Shown: in pieces, positions 38,401-46,200 of the stretch
Position numbering within the stretch: the stretch's first letter is position 1
Layout of the letters: each line of letters begins with the position of its first letter
From: a virus
IMG/VR virus record: IMGVR_UViG_3300023281_000640
Span: 1 to 50,936 of that record
Reading direction: 5' to 3' (one strand)
Length of the DNA: 50,936 nt
The notes under the pieces: model-generated
What the model saw: the letters and a program-made list of their open reading frames with translations, nothing else
Told to the model about the DNA's origin: nothing
Database searches by the model: none
Translations under genes and position numbers: made by a program

Positions 38401-41400
38401 AGGGGTCAAGTTAGCTTTAGGTGTCTCAAGTTCAATTATAAGAAAAGAAGTTACTGGAAATCTAAATGCGTCTTTTGAAGAGTTCAATGAATTAATTACA
38501 AAACTAAAAGTAAAAGATAATTTATCAACTCAAGTTAGGCAAGGATTGCAAGTAGGAGAGGGAGTTGCTAGAACAAAGGTTGAACTGGCAGGTAGTCAAT
38601 TAAATTTAAATACCAACGAATCTCATAACCTTCAACAGATATTTTTTAATAACTGGATTAACGCAGCGTCTATCAATGATCTTCTATTAGGTGATCAAGC
38701 TGTGACACTACAAAGTATGGTTGATAAAGTTAAAAGAGCTAAGTTAAATAATGCTGCATACTATAGTGCATACAGTGCATTAACTGCTCCTGAACTTGGA
38801 ATTAATCATGCAAGTACAAACTTTGATATGTTTGTATTTGATGAAATAACAGAGCAATCATCTTTAACAGGTAATAATATTGATAGTGCAGATGCACAAG
38901 CATACATTACAACTAAAGGATCAAGGTATGCTACATTTGGTTTTGGTAGGTTAAGCCCTTCTATGGCCAGCATGTATGACACACTTGACATCGGGGAGGC
39001 ACCAACTAGTGATGCTATTTTTGGAACTGAAGAAAAACCTATAGGCCTTGCAAAAAAACAAGAACTTATAAATTCTAAAAAGTATGTTTACATGGACGGT
39101 AAAACAGCAGTTAAAATGTCTGTTACTGTCTTAACAAAAGACTATACTTCTAATTATAATGCAGAGTTAGGCAAGTGGGAAGCTAAACCAACTATGAAAC
39201 AGCTTCATTATTTACGTGAGCAAATGGAAGCTAATGAAGAAGCTAATAAAAACTTTGCTATGGCTGCTCCATTATCAGCTGTAAAGATGATGAAGGATAC
39301 TGTAAACAAATTAAATGATGACTCTAGCGGTTTTGATTTAAGTCAGGATTTAAAATCTACCAAATTAAATACAGAGTATTTAGGACTTCAAGTTGTTCAG
39401 CCATCTAATAAGATGGAAATTACTGACATGACTCAGATTAAAGATATAATTACATCAGAGCAAGATGATACTGTTGAAGTTCCTGGAATGGGCTTAAATG
39501 AAAGCGGTAAGGTAATGACAATTGGTGATGTAAGAAGATTATATAATGATGCAATATCACAAAGGGTAACACTAAAATATAAAAATAAAAGAAATCTGGT
39601 ATTTAATTTTGATACAGTATTAGATGAATTTAAATTATCTAAAAAGAAAGGTGCTATAACACCTAACCTTGGAGCATTTTTAGATTATGCACAAAATTCT
39701 TTAAAGGCCTCTGGCTCAGCATCAAATTTATTAGAGTTTTTTACATCAGATAAAAATGAACAAAAGTTTAATCTTAATAATCCTTTTACGGCTAAGAAGT
39801 ATGAACAACTATTCCTTTCATACTTTAGTAAGGGAACCTTAAGAGAAAGCGTTCCTGGTACAGCCTTGGCTTTAGTATCATCTTTTGGTACTAGATACTA
39901 TAGAAAAGTGTATGAAGTTAAAAATGGTATACCGGTAAGATCAGAAATATTAAGGGCAACCCAATACAAAGGTGACGCTGCAGACAGAGTTCCTGGAGAT
40001 GGTGTTTATCCAGAAGGTATAGTTATTCTAGATGTTTTAAGAACAGGAATGATGGGTTATACTAACCCTGCTGATGAATCTACTAAAACAGGTGAAAGAT
40101 ATAGTGAAGTTGTTATGCCAGCAATGGATAAGAATGTAATGGACTTGATTGCTAATACAGGTGCTAATATCCCTGAAGTTATATCTAAGATGTTTGGTGT
40201 GCGTATACCAACTCAAGATAAACACTCTGCTGTAAACATAAAGGTTGTAGATTTTCTACCTGCTTATTATGGTTCTTCTGCTATATTTCCTAAAGAAATA
40301 GTTGAAGTATCAGGTGCAGATTTTGATATAGATAAAGTATATGCAAAAATTAAAGAGTATTATTTAGATAAAAATAATAATTTTATAGAGTTTGGTAAAG
40401 GTGATCCATATACAGAGTATGTTAAAAATATAAACAACCTAACAGCCAAACCAGATACAGTTTATAATAAAGCTGCATCAATGTTTAATAATGATCAGCT
40501 TGCTATTAGAATGGATAATGCTTTATCCCCGCAAGAAATGAATAGATTAACTGATCAAGAAGGTGAGAATAAATTTAATGAGAATTCTTTAAGAGCTGCT
40601 TTAGCTCTTGGTTTGCCAGCAACTAAAAATCAGTTTGCTGACTATGTTAAAAAGCACGGTAACCCTAATGAAGCAGTATTAAATAATAATATTTTAGACT
40701 ATAGTTATGCACTTGTTGGTAATGAAGGTATGACAGGTAATGAATTACTTAGACAAGATCTTAAAAAAGATTTACCTATTGCATATCAAGCAGCAGATAT
40801 AGAAGTATTGAAGACTGCATTTGACCAACTTGTAGCTAATCCAGAAATACAACTTTTTAAAGATAGACAAGATTCTCCTGTTGATGTAGATTCACTGACT
40901 GGTATGATTAAATCTTTTGAAGCAAACAAGGGAGCAGCTATTGGTGCTGTAGTATTACCTAACGTATATCTTAATTTATTAACTGAATATAATATTCAGC
41001 TATTTAAACCTTTTAAATTAGGCAATGATACATATAATGGGTTTGGAGAAAAGCTTATCAACGGAGAGAGAAAACAAGATATAATTTCTTCTTTAGTTAC
41101 AATGGAAACAGATAATGCTAAAGAAAGGTTTATATCTAAATTGGGATTAAACATACATGCTGTAGGTATGGCTGCCAATATGATTTCACTAGGTATACCT
41201 TTAGAAACAACATTGCTTTTATTAAACTCTGCTGAAGTTAGAGATCTATATGACTTATCTCAGAACAAAGTTGATAATACATCTCCAAGTTTAAAGGCAT
41301 TAGTTAGTAGTAGAATAACATCTTTAAAAGCAAAAGTAACAGAAGAAAAAAATAAAAATGGAAAAGTAAAGTTTGCCTTAGTAGATAAAAACTTACTTGT

Positions 41401-43231
41401 AAAAGCTGTAGATAGCACTAAAGACTTAAGTGATAATGAAAGATTACAAATCTTATACGCTTTTCAAAGGCTAGACAAAATAAAAAATTGGACTTCAAAA
41501 ATGAGACCTGCTGTTGTTTTATCACAAGGGTTGCCTCAAAATGTTCCAAGTATTAAGAAGAACATTGAAGATTTACAATTTCTGTTTGGAAGTGAAGCTC
41601 AAGCAGATGTAAGTAAAATTTTTAAAAGCAATACATGGCAAAGTAATAACCTTAAAATCTTTAGTCAGATTTACACAGATCTATTACCAAATGCTCTTTT
41701 AACAATGTCTCCTGAGTTTATAGAAATATTACGCCCAGTTAATGATAATCTAGATGTTGATAATGATAACTTTGGATTTGAAACTGCAGCAAAAGTAGAA
41801 CAAGATTTACTTTCTTATTTAACAATAAAGAGCTATCAGCATTTATTAAACAATAGTTCTGGCAATGCAGCACCGGTTACAAACAATTTAATTTATCCTG
41901 GTCCAATAAATGAAGCAGACTTATCTATTGTTAAAATGATAAGGGATGAAAAAACAAGAAGGTCAGAGAACAATGAAGAAACTAATTTCTTTTTAGATTC
42001 ATTTGTAGGAACTGAGTATGCAACTGACAACGGGAATAGAACAGGATTAAACATAGCTACTGCAAATACTTGGAGAAGATTAAATGCAGCAAACATGATT
42101 GATCTTCAAACTTCTTTTGCAAAATTATATGGTGGATTAGAAACAAGAGATTTAGCAATATCTATTCTTCATTATATGATGGTTAAAGACGGCTTGCAAT
42201 TGAAGTATGGTTCTTTATTAAAAGCAATGAGCCCCTTTGTTATGGAAAAGTATCTTAATAATGTAGATACAGTTGAACTAGCATTAAAAGGAATTGTCCC
42301 TTATGAGAAAGCATTTGGCATAACAAAAGAAGAACTTATAGAAGAATTTAAGGAAGGTTACTTACAGTCTAATCCAACAGGTCCTATACTACGTAACTAT
42401 AAAACAAGTGAACCATTTCTTGAATATCTTCCTGTTGAAGAAGTAGTTTATCTTCAAGATGAAATGGAAGATAATGGTAAAATGGTTGATTACTTTAGAT
42501 TAGATCTTAGTGATCCTATAACTAAAATGTATAAGCTTTTTAAACGTGATCAGGATGTAGACACTGAGAATGGAAAAGTTGCATATAAATTAGTTCCATC
42601 AATGGGATCTAACCAGCAATTTGCTGCAGGTTTTGTAGGTGGTCCAAGATTAACATATGATCAGACAAGAAATATCAACAGTAACATTCCAGCTAATAAA
42701 GCTGTTAAACCAGCAGAACAAGCTGGTGAGTCTGCTGGTGCAAGTGTTGGTGTTAGCGCTGTAGAAACAGAGCAAAAACAAGATGTATTAAGAACTCCTG
42801 GTGCAATCATTGAAGTTACAAACAACAGCCTAGAGGTAAAAGAAAATGAAGGAGATAAAAATACTAATATAGCAGATACAGCAAAAGCACTTGAAGAGTT
42901 GTCAGGTTTAACAGCAAGTGGTATCTTTGATGAAGTGGCTAATGCTGATATGGAGAACAACTCACAGAGCTTAGATTCTAAGACTGAAGAACAACAAAGT
43001 CAAGAAGATCAATTAAAACTAGATTTAACTGAGTCAGAAGAAATAAGTGAGGTTGCAAGTCTTGAGCAATGGTGGGCTGATAATGTTGCTGGTAATACAG
43101 AGGCAGAAAAGAAAATGAGTGAGCAAGGTATAAGCTCTTTACAAGATGCTATGTTTGCATATGGAGATTTGTTTTCACAAACGGAGCTTGGAGAACAAGA
43201 ACTAATAGATAGACTTAAATGTTTACTATAA
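29459..43231 (+). CDS. giant virion RNA polymerase polypeptide with zincin motif
   Basis: This 4590-residue protein is the largest in the window. Near the N-terminus (about 120-170) is a conserved-looking FEHPEFDKLGYSPYSN segment, then Ala/Gly-rich hydrophobic stretches and long coiled coils. HEAFH at 2146-2150, with EEYMADEFEAF about 55 residues later, is a zinc metallopeptidase signature. RNA polymerase features follow: a beta-like barrel segment near 3210-3340 (AVKMSVTVLTKD, K3276, LGLQVVQPSNKMEI); VRIPTQDKHSAVNIKV and then GADFDIDK with the catalytic D3621, D3623 and D3625; and a trigger-loop-like segment near 3881-3895 (ETDNAKERFISKLGLN). The DFDID triad is the catalytic motif reported for the phi14:2 virion polymerase, which is roughly half this length. 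It is likely packaged, ejected and used for early transcription. The C-terminus is acidic and disordered. Tandem TAA stops end it. Confidence 0.85.
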   Translation: MENESNTPLQQLNREAERPAPSVIPDGQFRFEPIEELFETPEENFNNYAMSGDLAADDISGVNEYTAAIDKYGVGAMASLGIADPGPATDTYNPVTQSRPDNTENTFSMTKRLLTLNDTPVSEKKVAPAFSGMRQTQFMRYFEHPEFDKLGYSPYSNMESYYNANSTIWDDMTRMRGNWWSLVGTGLSSVYGSMFSGSDYLEPDLDSATAFEDKMGIMNSTRGGFGGFMNNLAANSAYTGGILISIAAEEVILAGITAASGGTAAPATIAKTGLNVVRGVKGFFSFTKMYERTRDILKQAKAIENARDFWVAAKGGQRLKAAGNLLGRGFTPNTVKAFRDIKTAKNAGQNMSNLAKMNAKFGGFYRDMRAVNLAMAESKLEAGMAYNQVLKNGMNNYAAANGGQGVDEYEMARISNAADKAAFKTMMANAPIIYASNWLVLGNALGGFQRGIQRTVGSAFGKGIAKNVINTAGKKVVDAAGKVIKNPFKYLGGKEKGFLGLKRLGAKITAAGGWKSVAGSGGIVMLDYFAANVAEGIQEVSQEAISAATVGYYTEILQNPAQGGVTLQNQMILSAMGDQFSSEGFNVFMSGFLMGGLVQPVQKAFMQGVPSIYKYGLQEAGIGLATAKQKETFAEFRKTRDEMIEKIVDSYNKSWNEQAIDPSELFDVNRLNFMIQKEMAEKMKKSAYQQDFFGFKDAEDAAKFQQFFTMFETNGTRHFRDQLLGFLDMSDTELVEAFPGVSNKDKKDGKLRKRINETIIQMDKMEENYNKLKDKYVNPFDETKFNRKTQEKEYINELVARAGYDHVRYLYMFTNEGFMSAVNRADGIYSKLEAEPLFAKMAASDITTLLDPESIEREIIILQEEIDAFEGANPEGAATAASPKTEKIARLKAIQKIVTDKKNRFKSGTFKRNKALKESLRNEFKNYVRFLAKEQGSFVNEDNIDAALTDIVDYYALDNRAKVYDKAIEFMNNPEKFAEMVERSQALSKNRIEGRAKETKAALEKYTDIILANQLINDLAKDPVGAYADEAQMLLFLQTGNANFLIDFYDENGKVVEGVHDVKYKMIQSLISVYKSTSTDQTTEEEITQEQKDEAKRQDVDEQKSDLDLMLENAGIKLTVDTITVSPYLDEVLKRSYRSYKARMAAAGKTSLSVQEWKNSAEAQELKNVFNAIKQVWAAGVMTKNAAGETVYANPIEQSLIDSDTGFQDFLSTPKQELLSENPLITSILNQTTIKLDDIYEQPDVADNIEVTEKPLKEGVIADLYKRVVKVPGQDPITIYELLDKKGNKLSSDLLDFVDQQFESTRGTFNENAAAAAYDALSALDDQAPDSTIFEFDGVSGLFYGMSVYKGNEKYIIIQKPNSSKKFGKNQKLRVIKESNNVGPISKRKFEYIKQGEFKNVFSVEEVTMDVLDDSVSKLDIESLVSPYAHANRSDKKGLSDEQIAQALTYENAEGKERLKAILKELTPAEREQLEFVVYKNPNPQTVKDYSVQNMSGYQYKTANPLIKRYSSEYVVGIRINNTVTQERINQKLLEKKIQPSDSEDGIFAYLNNGSFLIKDQLTGANIDPRSMNLRQAQNVIYAPFGKSITTEEQLGKIQKAFTLNSMLTTTFNNLGVAEEKQYFSINDLPFNIQLNPKGGRIVYSTGNPIYMDALDYQYADENNNYFIFDLKYDKKLGSRIFNYTTSAENETELKDKILAQLETQGTTKDSMLAGSDRYLAAVKLPNGTYALVNLKAVSYTKEEKEALFVEIVGKAKEIQAIKDDVKRNAEAIKYNEELSEKLFLSSYPGNLIDLKVGQDGSIFIQLDKQKGEEIVKIDDASIDFPVVNSETDAVKIIESLLTKFNKKEKVAQNNAQVRDKNIRKSFATGAPAQDIVDKSTTEVGIEVVTDNSLVLSAESDAILAQQAVAFASVRPKNEGKRVEEETELPEISEESDDSVLDMTEDELISRIDNDFQGHPVGIEHIINKMLRGERLNEAEEKMMKNPVISNGVNLRVAAAGGIGSLKPQEKTKETTLDKEKAKLKELKATLTEGLKGAAKIDALDGSKEYQKQLAIVKKLSKTANKLVETTTEVERIEDYNEFLDWANESLPSIIGIEDVLTLADNGISKGYKRVGAFVLDIHKIAGGVSVNGTVYVGANNPFKYHEAFHGVFRMLLTQEQIDRYRKLAKSELKGKYGSRYKAELEKFRTTAKQYEDLSDIELENEFVEEYMADEFEAFKKDPRSTKTNTEIKSLFTKIIEWIKGVLSKYTPNELQTLYENIDAGKFKSATVQLNEFTSDAGITVANALVRHDVVSKDEDVSGFLYLDSMIIDPLIRSMAGMFITRVNNLKETNYSPNDVYQGLARDFRILLDPEDASNEILGAGKVRQLEELENAFTNYPEDIKKEVFSLLDIISDQDKESEFKSEISEDSTGLRKADEFDKDASTIGGFNSLSKKVRSYIATSTMKDVDFFGKAELTEGEPLIIPVKFNEAYNGLLKAVSNISDQSVMLKRMYAYSRLNPNMAAVVDKLFNDTNLDINALASESPFLNVSNTSLLQSMLKGFENYKVDYIFNERDGAGNILIYTASERDDINSQLDEWSQAYITKRKELNLDESGTKINNLLDLVKNMSLILGNKTKYLTNEKTNEKAREHSQKLFDITGIRLSPMYLNYSYIKTFDYAQLDAAQKVLYNAYSIEPVSEQFLVTLYDLMYRDDNIFSKKSDGMASRLTYISLNNAAFDETIGASSFINPNGDLVYGHQLPTYHLKAVAALNSVSKIDELSNDEYLSNNYLLNNEAFRNLSSQGRIKVIRIAGSKIKSIVTTDLNDGVAEDILNTSLNDSKSTQSFGEFTPKEFAVSLINNYVSNFNRRKGDVDSVEGVGKLPIATAPVFLRVMEAANTGDLVSLPVIKAVTMNGENVELTPQLVNAFIDRIGSEFERINREAIAFDELGDNIQGYNDTMQGRAFSFVNTGLLLDPITQQTLANVAIKAGEQKQVMTFDQGVKLALGVSSSIIRKEVTGNLNASFEEFNELITKLKVKDNLSTQVRQGLQVGEGVARTKVELAGSQLNLNTNESHNLQQIFFNNWINAASINDLLLGDQAVTLQSMVDKVKRAKLNNAAYYSAYSALTAPELGINHASTNFDMFVFDEITEQSSLTGNNIDSADAQAYITTKGSRYATFGFGRLSPSMASMYDTLDIGEAPTSDAIFGTEEKPIGLAKKQELINSKKYVYMDGKTAVKMSVTVLTKDYTSNYNAELGKWEAKPTMKQLHYLREQMEANEEANKNFAMAAPLSAVKMMKDTVNKLNDDSSGFDLSQDLKSTKLNTEYLGLQVVQPSNKMEITDMTQIKDIITSEQDDTVEVPGMGLNESGKVMTIGDVRRLYNDAISQRVTLKYKNKRNLVFNFDTVLDEFKLSKKKGAITPNLGAFLDYAQNSLKASGSASNLLEFFTSDKNEQKFNLNNPFTAKKYEQLFLSYFSKGTLRESVPGTALALVSSFGTRYYRKVYEVKNGIPVRSEILRATQYKGDAADRVPGDGVYPEGIVILDVLRTGMMGYTNPADESTKTGERYSEVVMPAMDKNVMDLIANTGANIPEVISKMFGVRIPTQDKHSAVNIKVVDFLPAYYGSSAIFPKEIVEVSGADFDIDKVYAKIKEYYLDKNNNFIEFGKGDPYTEYVKNINNLTAKPDTVYNKAASMFNNDQLAIRMDNALSPQEMNRLTDQEGENKFNENSLRAALALGLPATKNQFADYVKKHGNPNEAVLNNNILDYSYALVGNEGMTGNELLRQDLKKDLPIAYQAADIEVLKTAFDQLVANPEIQLFKDRQDSPVDVDSLTGMIKSFEANKGAAIGAVVLPNVYLNLLTEYNIQLFKPFKLGNDTYNGFGEKLINGERKQDIISSLVTMETDNAKERFISKLGLNIHAVGMAANMISLGIPLETTLLLLNSAEVRDLYDLSQNKVDNTSPSLKALVSSRITSLKAKVTEEKNKNGKVKFALVDKNLLVKAVDSTKDLSDNERLQILYAFQRLDKIKNWTSKMRPAVVLSQGLPQNVPSIKKNIEDLQFLFGSEAQADVSKIFKSNTWQSNNLKIFSQIYTDLLPNALLTMSPEFIEILRPVNDNLDVDNDNFGFETAAKVEQDLLSYLTIKSYQHLLNNSSGNAAPVTNNLIYPGPINEADLSIVKMIRDEKTRRSENNEETNFFLDSFVGTEYATDNGNRTGLNIATANTWRRLNAANMIDLQTSFAKLYGGLETRDLAISILHYMMVKDGLQLKYGSLLKAMSPFVMEKYLNNVDTVELALKGIVPYEKAFGITKEELIEEFKEGYLQSNPTGPILRNYKTSEPFLEYLPVEEVVYLQDEMEDNGKMVDYFRLDLSDPITKMYKLFKRDQDVDTENGKVAYKLVPSMGSNQQFAAGFVGGPRLTYDQTRNINSNIPANKAVKPAEQAGESAGASVGVSAVETEQKQDVLRTPGAIIEVTNNSLEVKENEGDKNTNIADTAKALEELSGLTASGIFDEVANADMENNSQSLDSKTEEQQSQEDQLKLDLTESEEISEVASLEQWWADNVAGNTEAEKKMSEQGISSLQDAMFAYGDLFSQTELGEQELIDRLKCLL

Positions 43232-43245
43232 TAAAAAGATAAGAA

Positions 43246-46200
43246 ATGGCTAAATGTTATAATAGAAATGATCCTGGATATCAAGCATTAAAAGATGTTT
43301 ATAAATCTGATTTACGTACTTCTCAAGTTATTAGTAATTGGCAAGAGGTAAACGAATCTGATATTTTTCCAAGTCCTGTTCAAGCTAAAGCAATGGTTTC
43401 TGATCAAAAGATTGTATTTAGTTTACAGCAAAAAGACTTTGGTACAGCTGTGCTTGATAATGTAAGAAGAGAAAAAATTGGAAGTAGATTAGCGGGACAG
43501 TTTCTTATAAATAATTCTAATCCTGATACTTTACTATATGATGAGTCTTTTTTGCAAAATAATTTAAAAAGATTTTATAGGTATTTAGAAATTAATAATA
43601 TACCTGAATCAGCTTTTAGTGTAACTAGAACAAAACAAAGTTATAAAATAGAGCCTATTAACAGTGTATTTACTAGAAGAGATCTATTAGAAAAATCAAG
43701 ATCTTGGGATACAAATAGATCAAGAGCTGTAGTGATGCATTTAAAAAGAATGTTTCCACAGGTTGATGTAAAAATGATATCAGTTGAACAAGCCAGAGTA
43801 TTATTAGAAAGCTTGCCAAAGTATAATACCAAAGATGTAGGGTTTAAAAATGTTAAGTCTTTTTATTATAATGGAGTAGCATACTTAATTAAAGGTAGAG
43901 TTACTGATGAAATAGCAATTGAAGAAATGCTGCACCCTTTTATAGATGCAGTAAAAATGGAAAATGAACAACTGTTTAATAATTTATTAGATGAAGCAGT
44001 AACTAATTTTCCTGAACTATCCGAACAAATAAAAGATGCATACAATAATCAATCTAGAAACTTTAGTGAAACAGAAAGAGATCTAGAAATTGTAACGCAG
44101 GCTTTGGCCAGACACTTCAAAAAAGAATATGAAAGTAAACCAACAAAAGGTTTCTTAAACGCAATTGGTGAATTATTAGAATGGTTTAAAAGCGTTATAG
44201 AAAACTTAAGTATTTATCTTACAGGTAGACCCTTACCTGTGTCAGCTATAGTAGCTAGCACATCTATGAGTGATATAGCAAAACTACTAAATACAGAAGG
44301 AATTCAGTTTAAGTTGGAGAAAAGAGTAAATGGAAATGTAAGATATAACTTATCAAAAGAAAAAGCATCTGAATTAAAAGCAGCAAGAGCTAAAGCAAAT
44401 CCACTTCAAAAGCCAATAATAGATCAACTATTTAATCTAGCTCAACTTGAAAAACAAGTAGTACATCAGTTTTCTACTTCTGAAAAAAACGCTGCTGCTG
44501 GTGATACACTGGTAGTATTAAATGAAAAAGATCATGTGTACTATAATCCAAATAAGACCAAAGATATATATACATCAGCTACAACAGCTATCAAAGGAGT
44601 CTTATCTCCAACTAAAGTAGTTGAACATAGACTTAATCTTGAAATTGGTAATGAAGTAGATACTTTATTGGAAGGCGTTATTGGAGACTTAAAATTTAAT
44701 GCTGCATATAAAAACCTAAAGACCAATAATATATCTAAGGAAAAAGCAAAAGAGGTATATGATACATTAGATTCTATAATAGAAAACTACCGTGAGACAG
44801 GATCAATTATTTTATCACAAGTAGTATTGTTTGATGAAGAAACAAAAATAGCAGGTATGGCTGATATTTTTATCATTGATGCAAAGGGTAAAATTAGAAT
44901 TTTTGACTTAAAGACAAGTAAAAATAACCTGGATGATGTAAATGATGATGGTATTAAAAAGTATAATTTTCCATACTCATTGGGTAATGACAGCAGGCTT
45001 TTGCAATACGGTGTAACTAAGTTGTCTACACGAGCACAACACAACCTACAGGTCTCTTTATACAGAAGGATGGCTGAGAACATGGGTTATGAGGTTGCAT
45101 ATGATGAGTTTGCTATGGCAACTATACATTTCCATGTAGGAGTAGAAGGAAAAGGTGTTGATCAAGTATTTAATGGTGAGGTAAATTATGATAGAATAGA
45201 GCCACATCCAATAAGCACTCAGTTAGATAAGGTAAATAAATTAATACCTATATCAAGGAACTCTGCTAAGAAAGACTCACTGTCAAAAAAACAACGTGAT
45301 GCATACAATGCAAGGTGGGATGGTAAAAATGAAAAGACAGAAACAACAGAGCAAGATAAAAAAGATGCAGAAGGATATACAGAATATAATATTCATGCCG
45401 GTCTACTAGAAAACTATATGAATAGACTAATTGATAAGAGAGATCTTATACCTTTAGTAAAGAATAGTATTTATCTTCAGTCTACTCAACAAAAAGAGAT
45501 TGATCAGATATCAAAGACCATTGCATATATTGCAATTGCACTGTCTGAAGATGCCGGAAAACAATCAGTTGTTTTATCTGAGGTATTGCAGGATGCATTA
45601 CAACAAATAAAAGAATTTAGGGCTTATATGGAAGACCCTAATAACATTGATAAGCCTGAGTATTTATCATATGCATTACATTTTGAAAAATATCTAGAAA
45701 CATTTAAAGGCCTATATGAGTTAACAGATCTAATTGGCTTAAACAATACACAGAAAAATTTAATTTTATCACTACAAACTCAGCTGAATGCACTTAACGG
45801 GTCTAAGTCAGACAGAGGTATTGTTGACAATGCATTATATGATTACGTTCAAGAGCAAGTAAGACAAAAGTCTAGTAATGATTATGGTGGTGAAGGAAGT
45901 TACTTCACTAAAGAAGACCTTGATTTGGTCATGAAATTTGCTGCAGACATTGATGGAATAGAGTATCAGACCAGAGACATGGATACATCAGGAGATGTTT
46001 TGCTTTCTGTCATGGCTAAAATTAGAAAGGTACAAACACAAAAATTATTAGATAAGGTATCACAAAGAGAAAGTATAATTAGAGCTGCAGGGCAAAAACT
46101 AGTTAAACTTAATCCAGGCATAGATCTAAAAGATCTTTATAATTTTATGCTTGAGTTTGTAGAGATTGACGGAGACCAAGTATTTAGTGGACAGTATGTA

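Noticed and set aside
43200-43250. Possible frameshift splitting one giant gene into the 4590- and 1923-residue ORFs
   Set aside because: The first ORF ends in an acidic disordered tail with tandem TAA stops, and the second has its own ATG and A-rich leader 14 bases later, so two genes are more likely.
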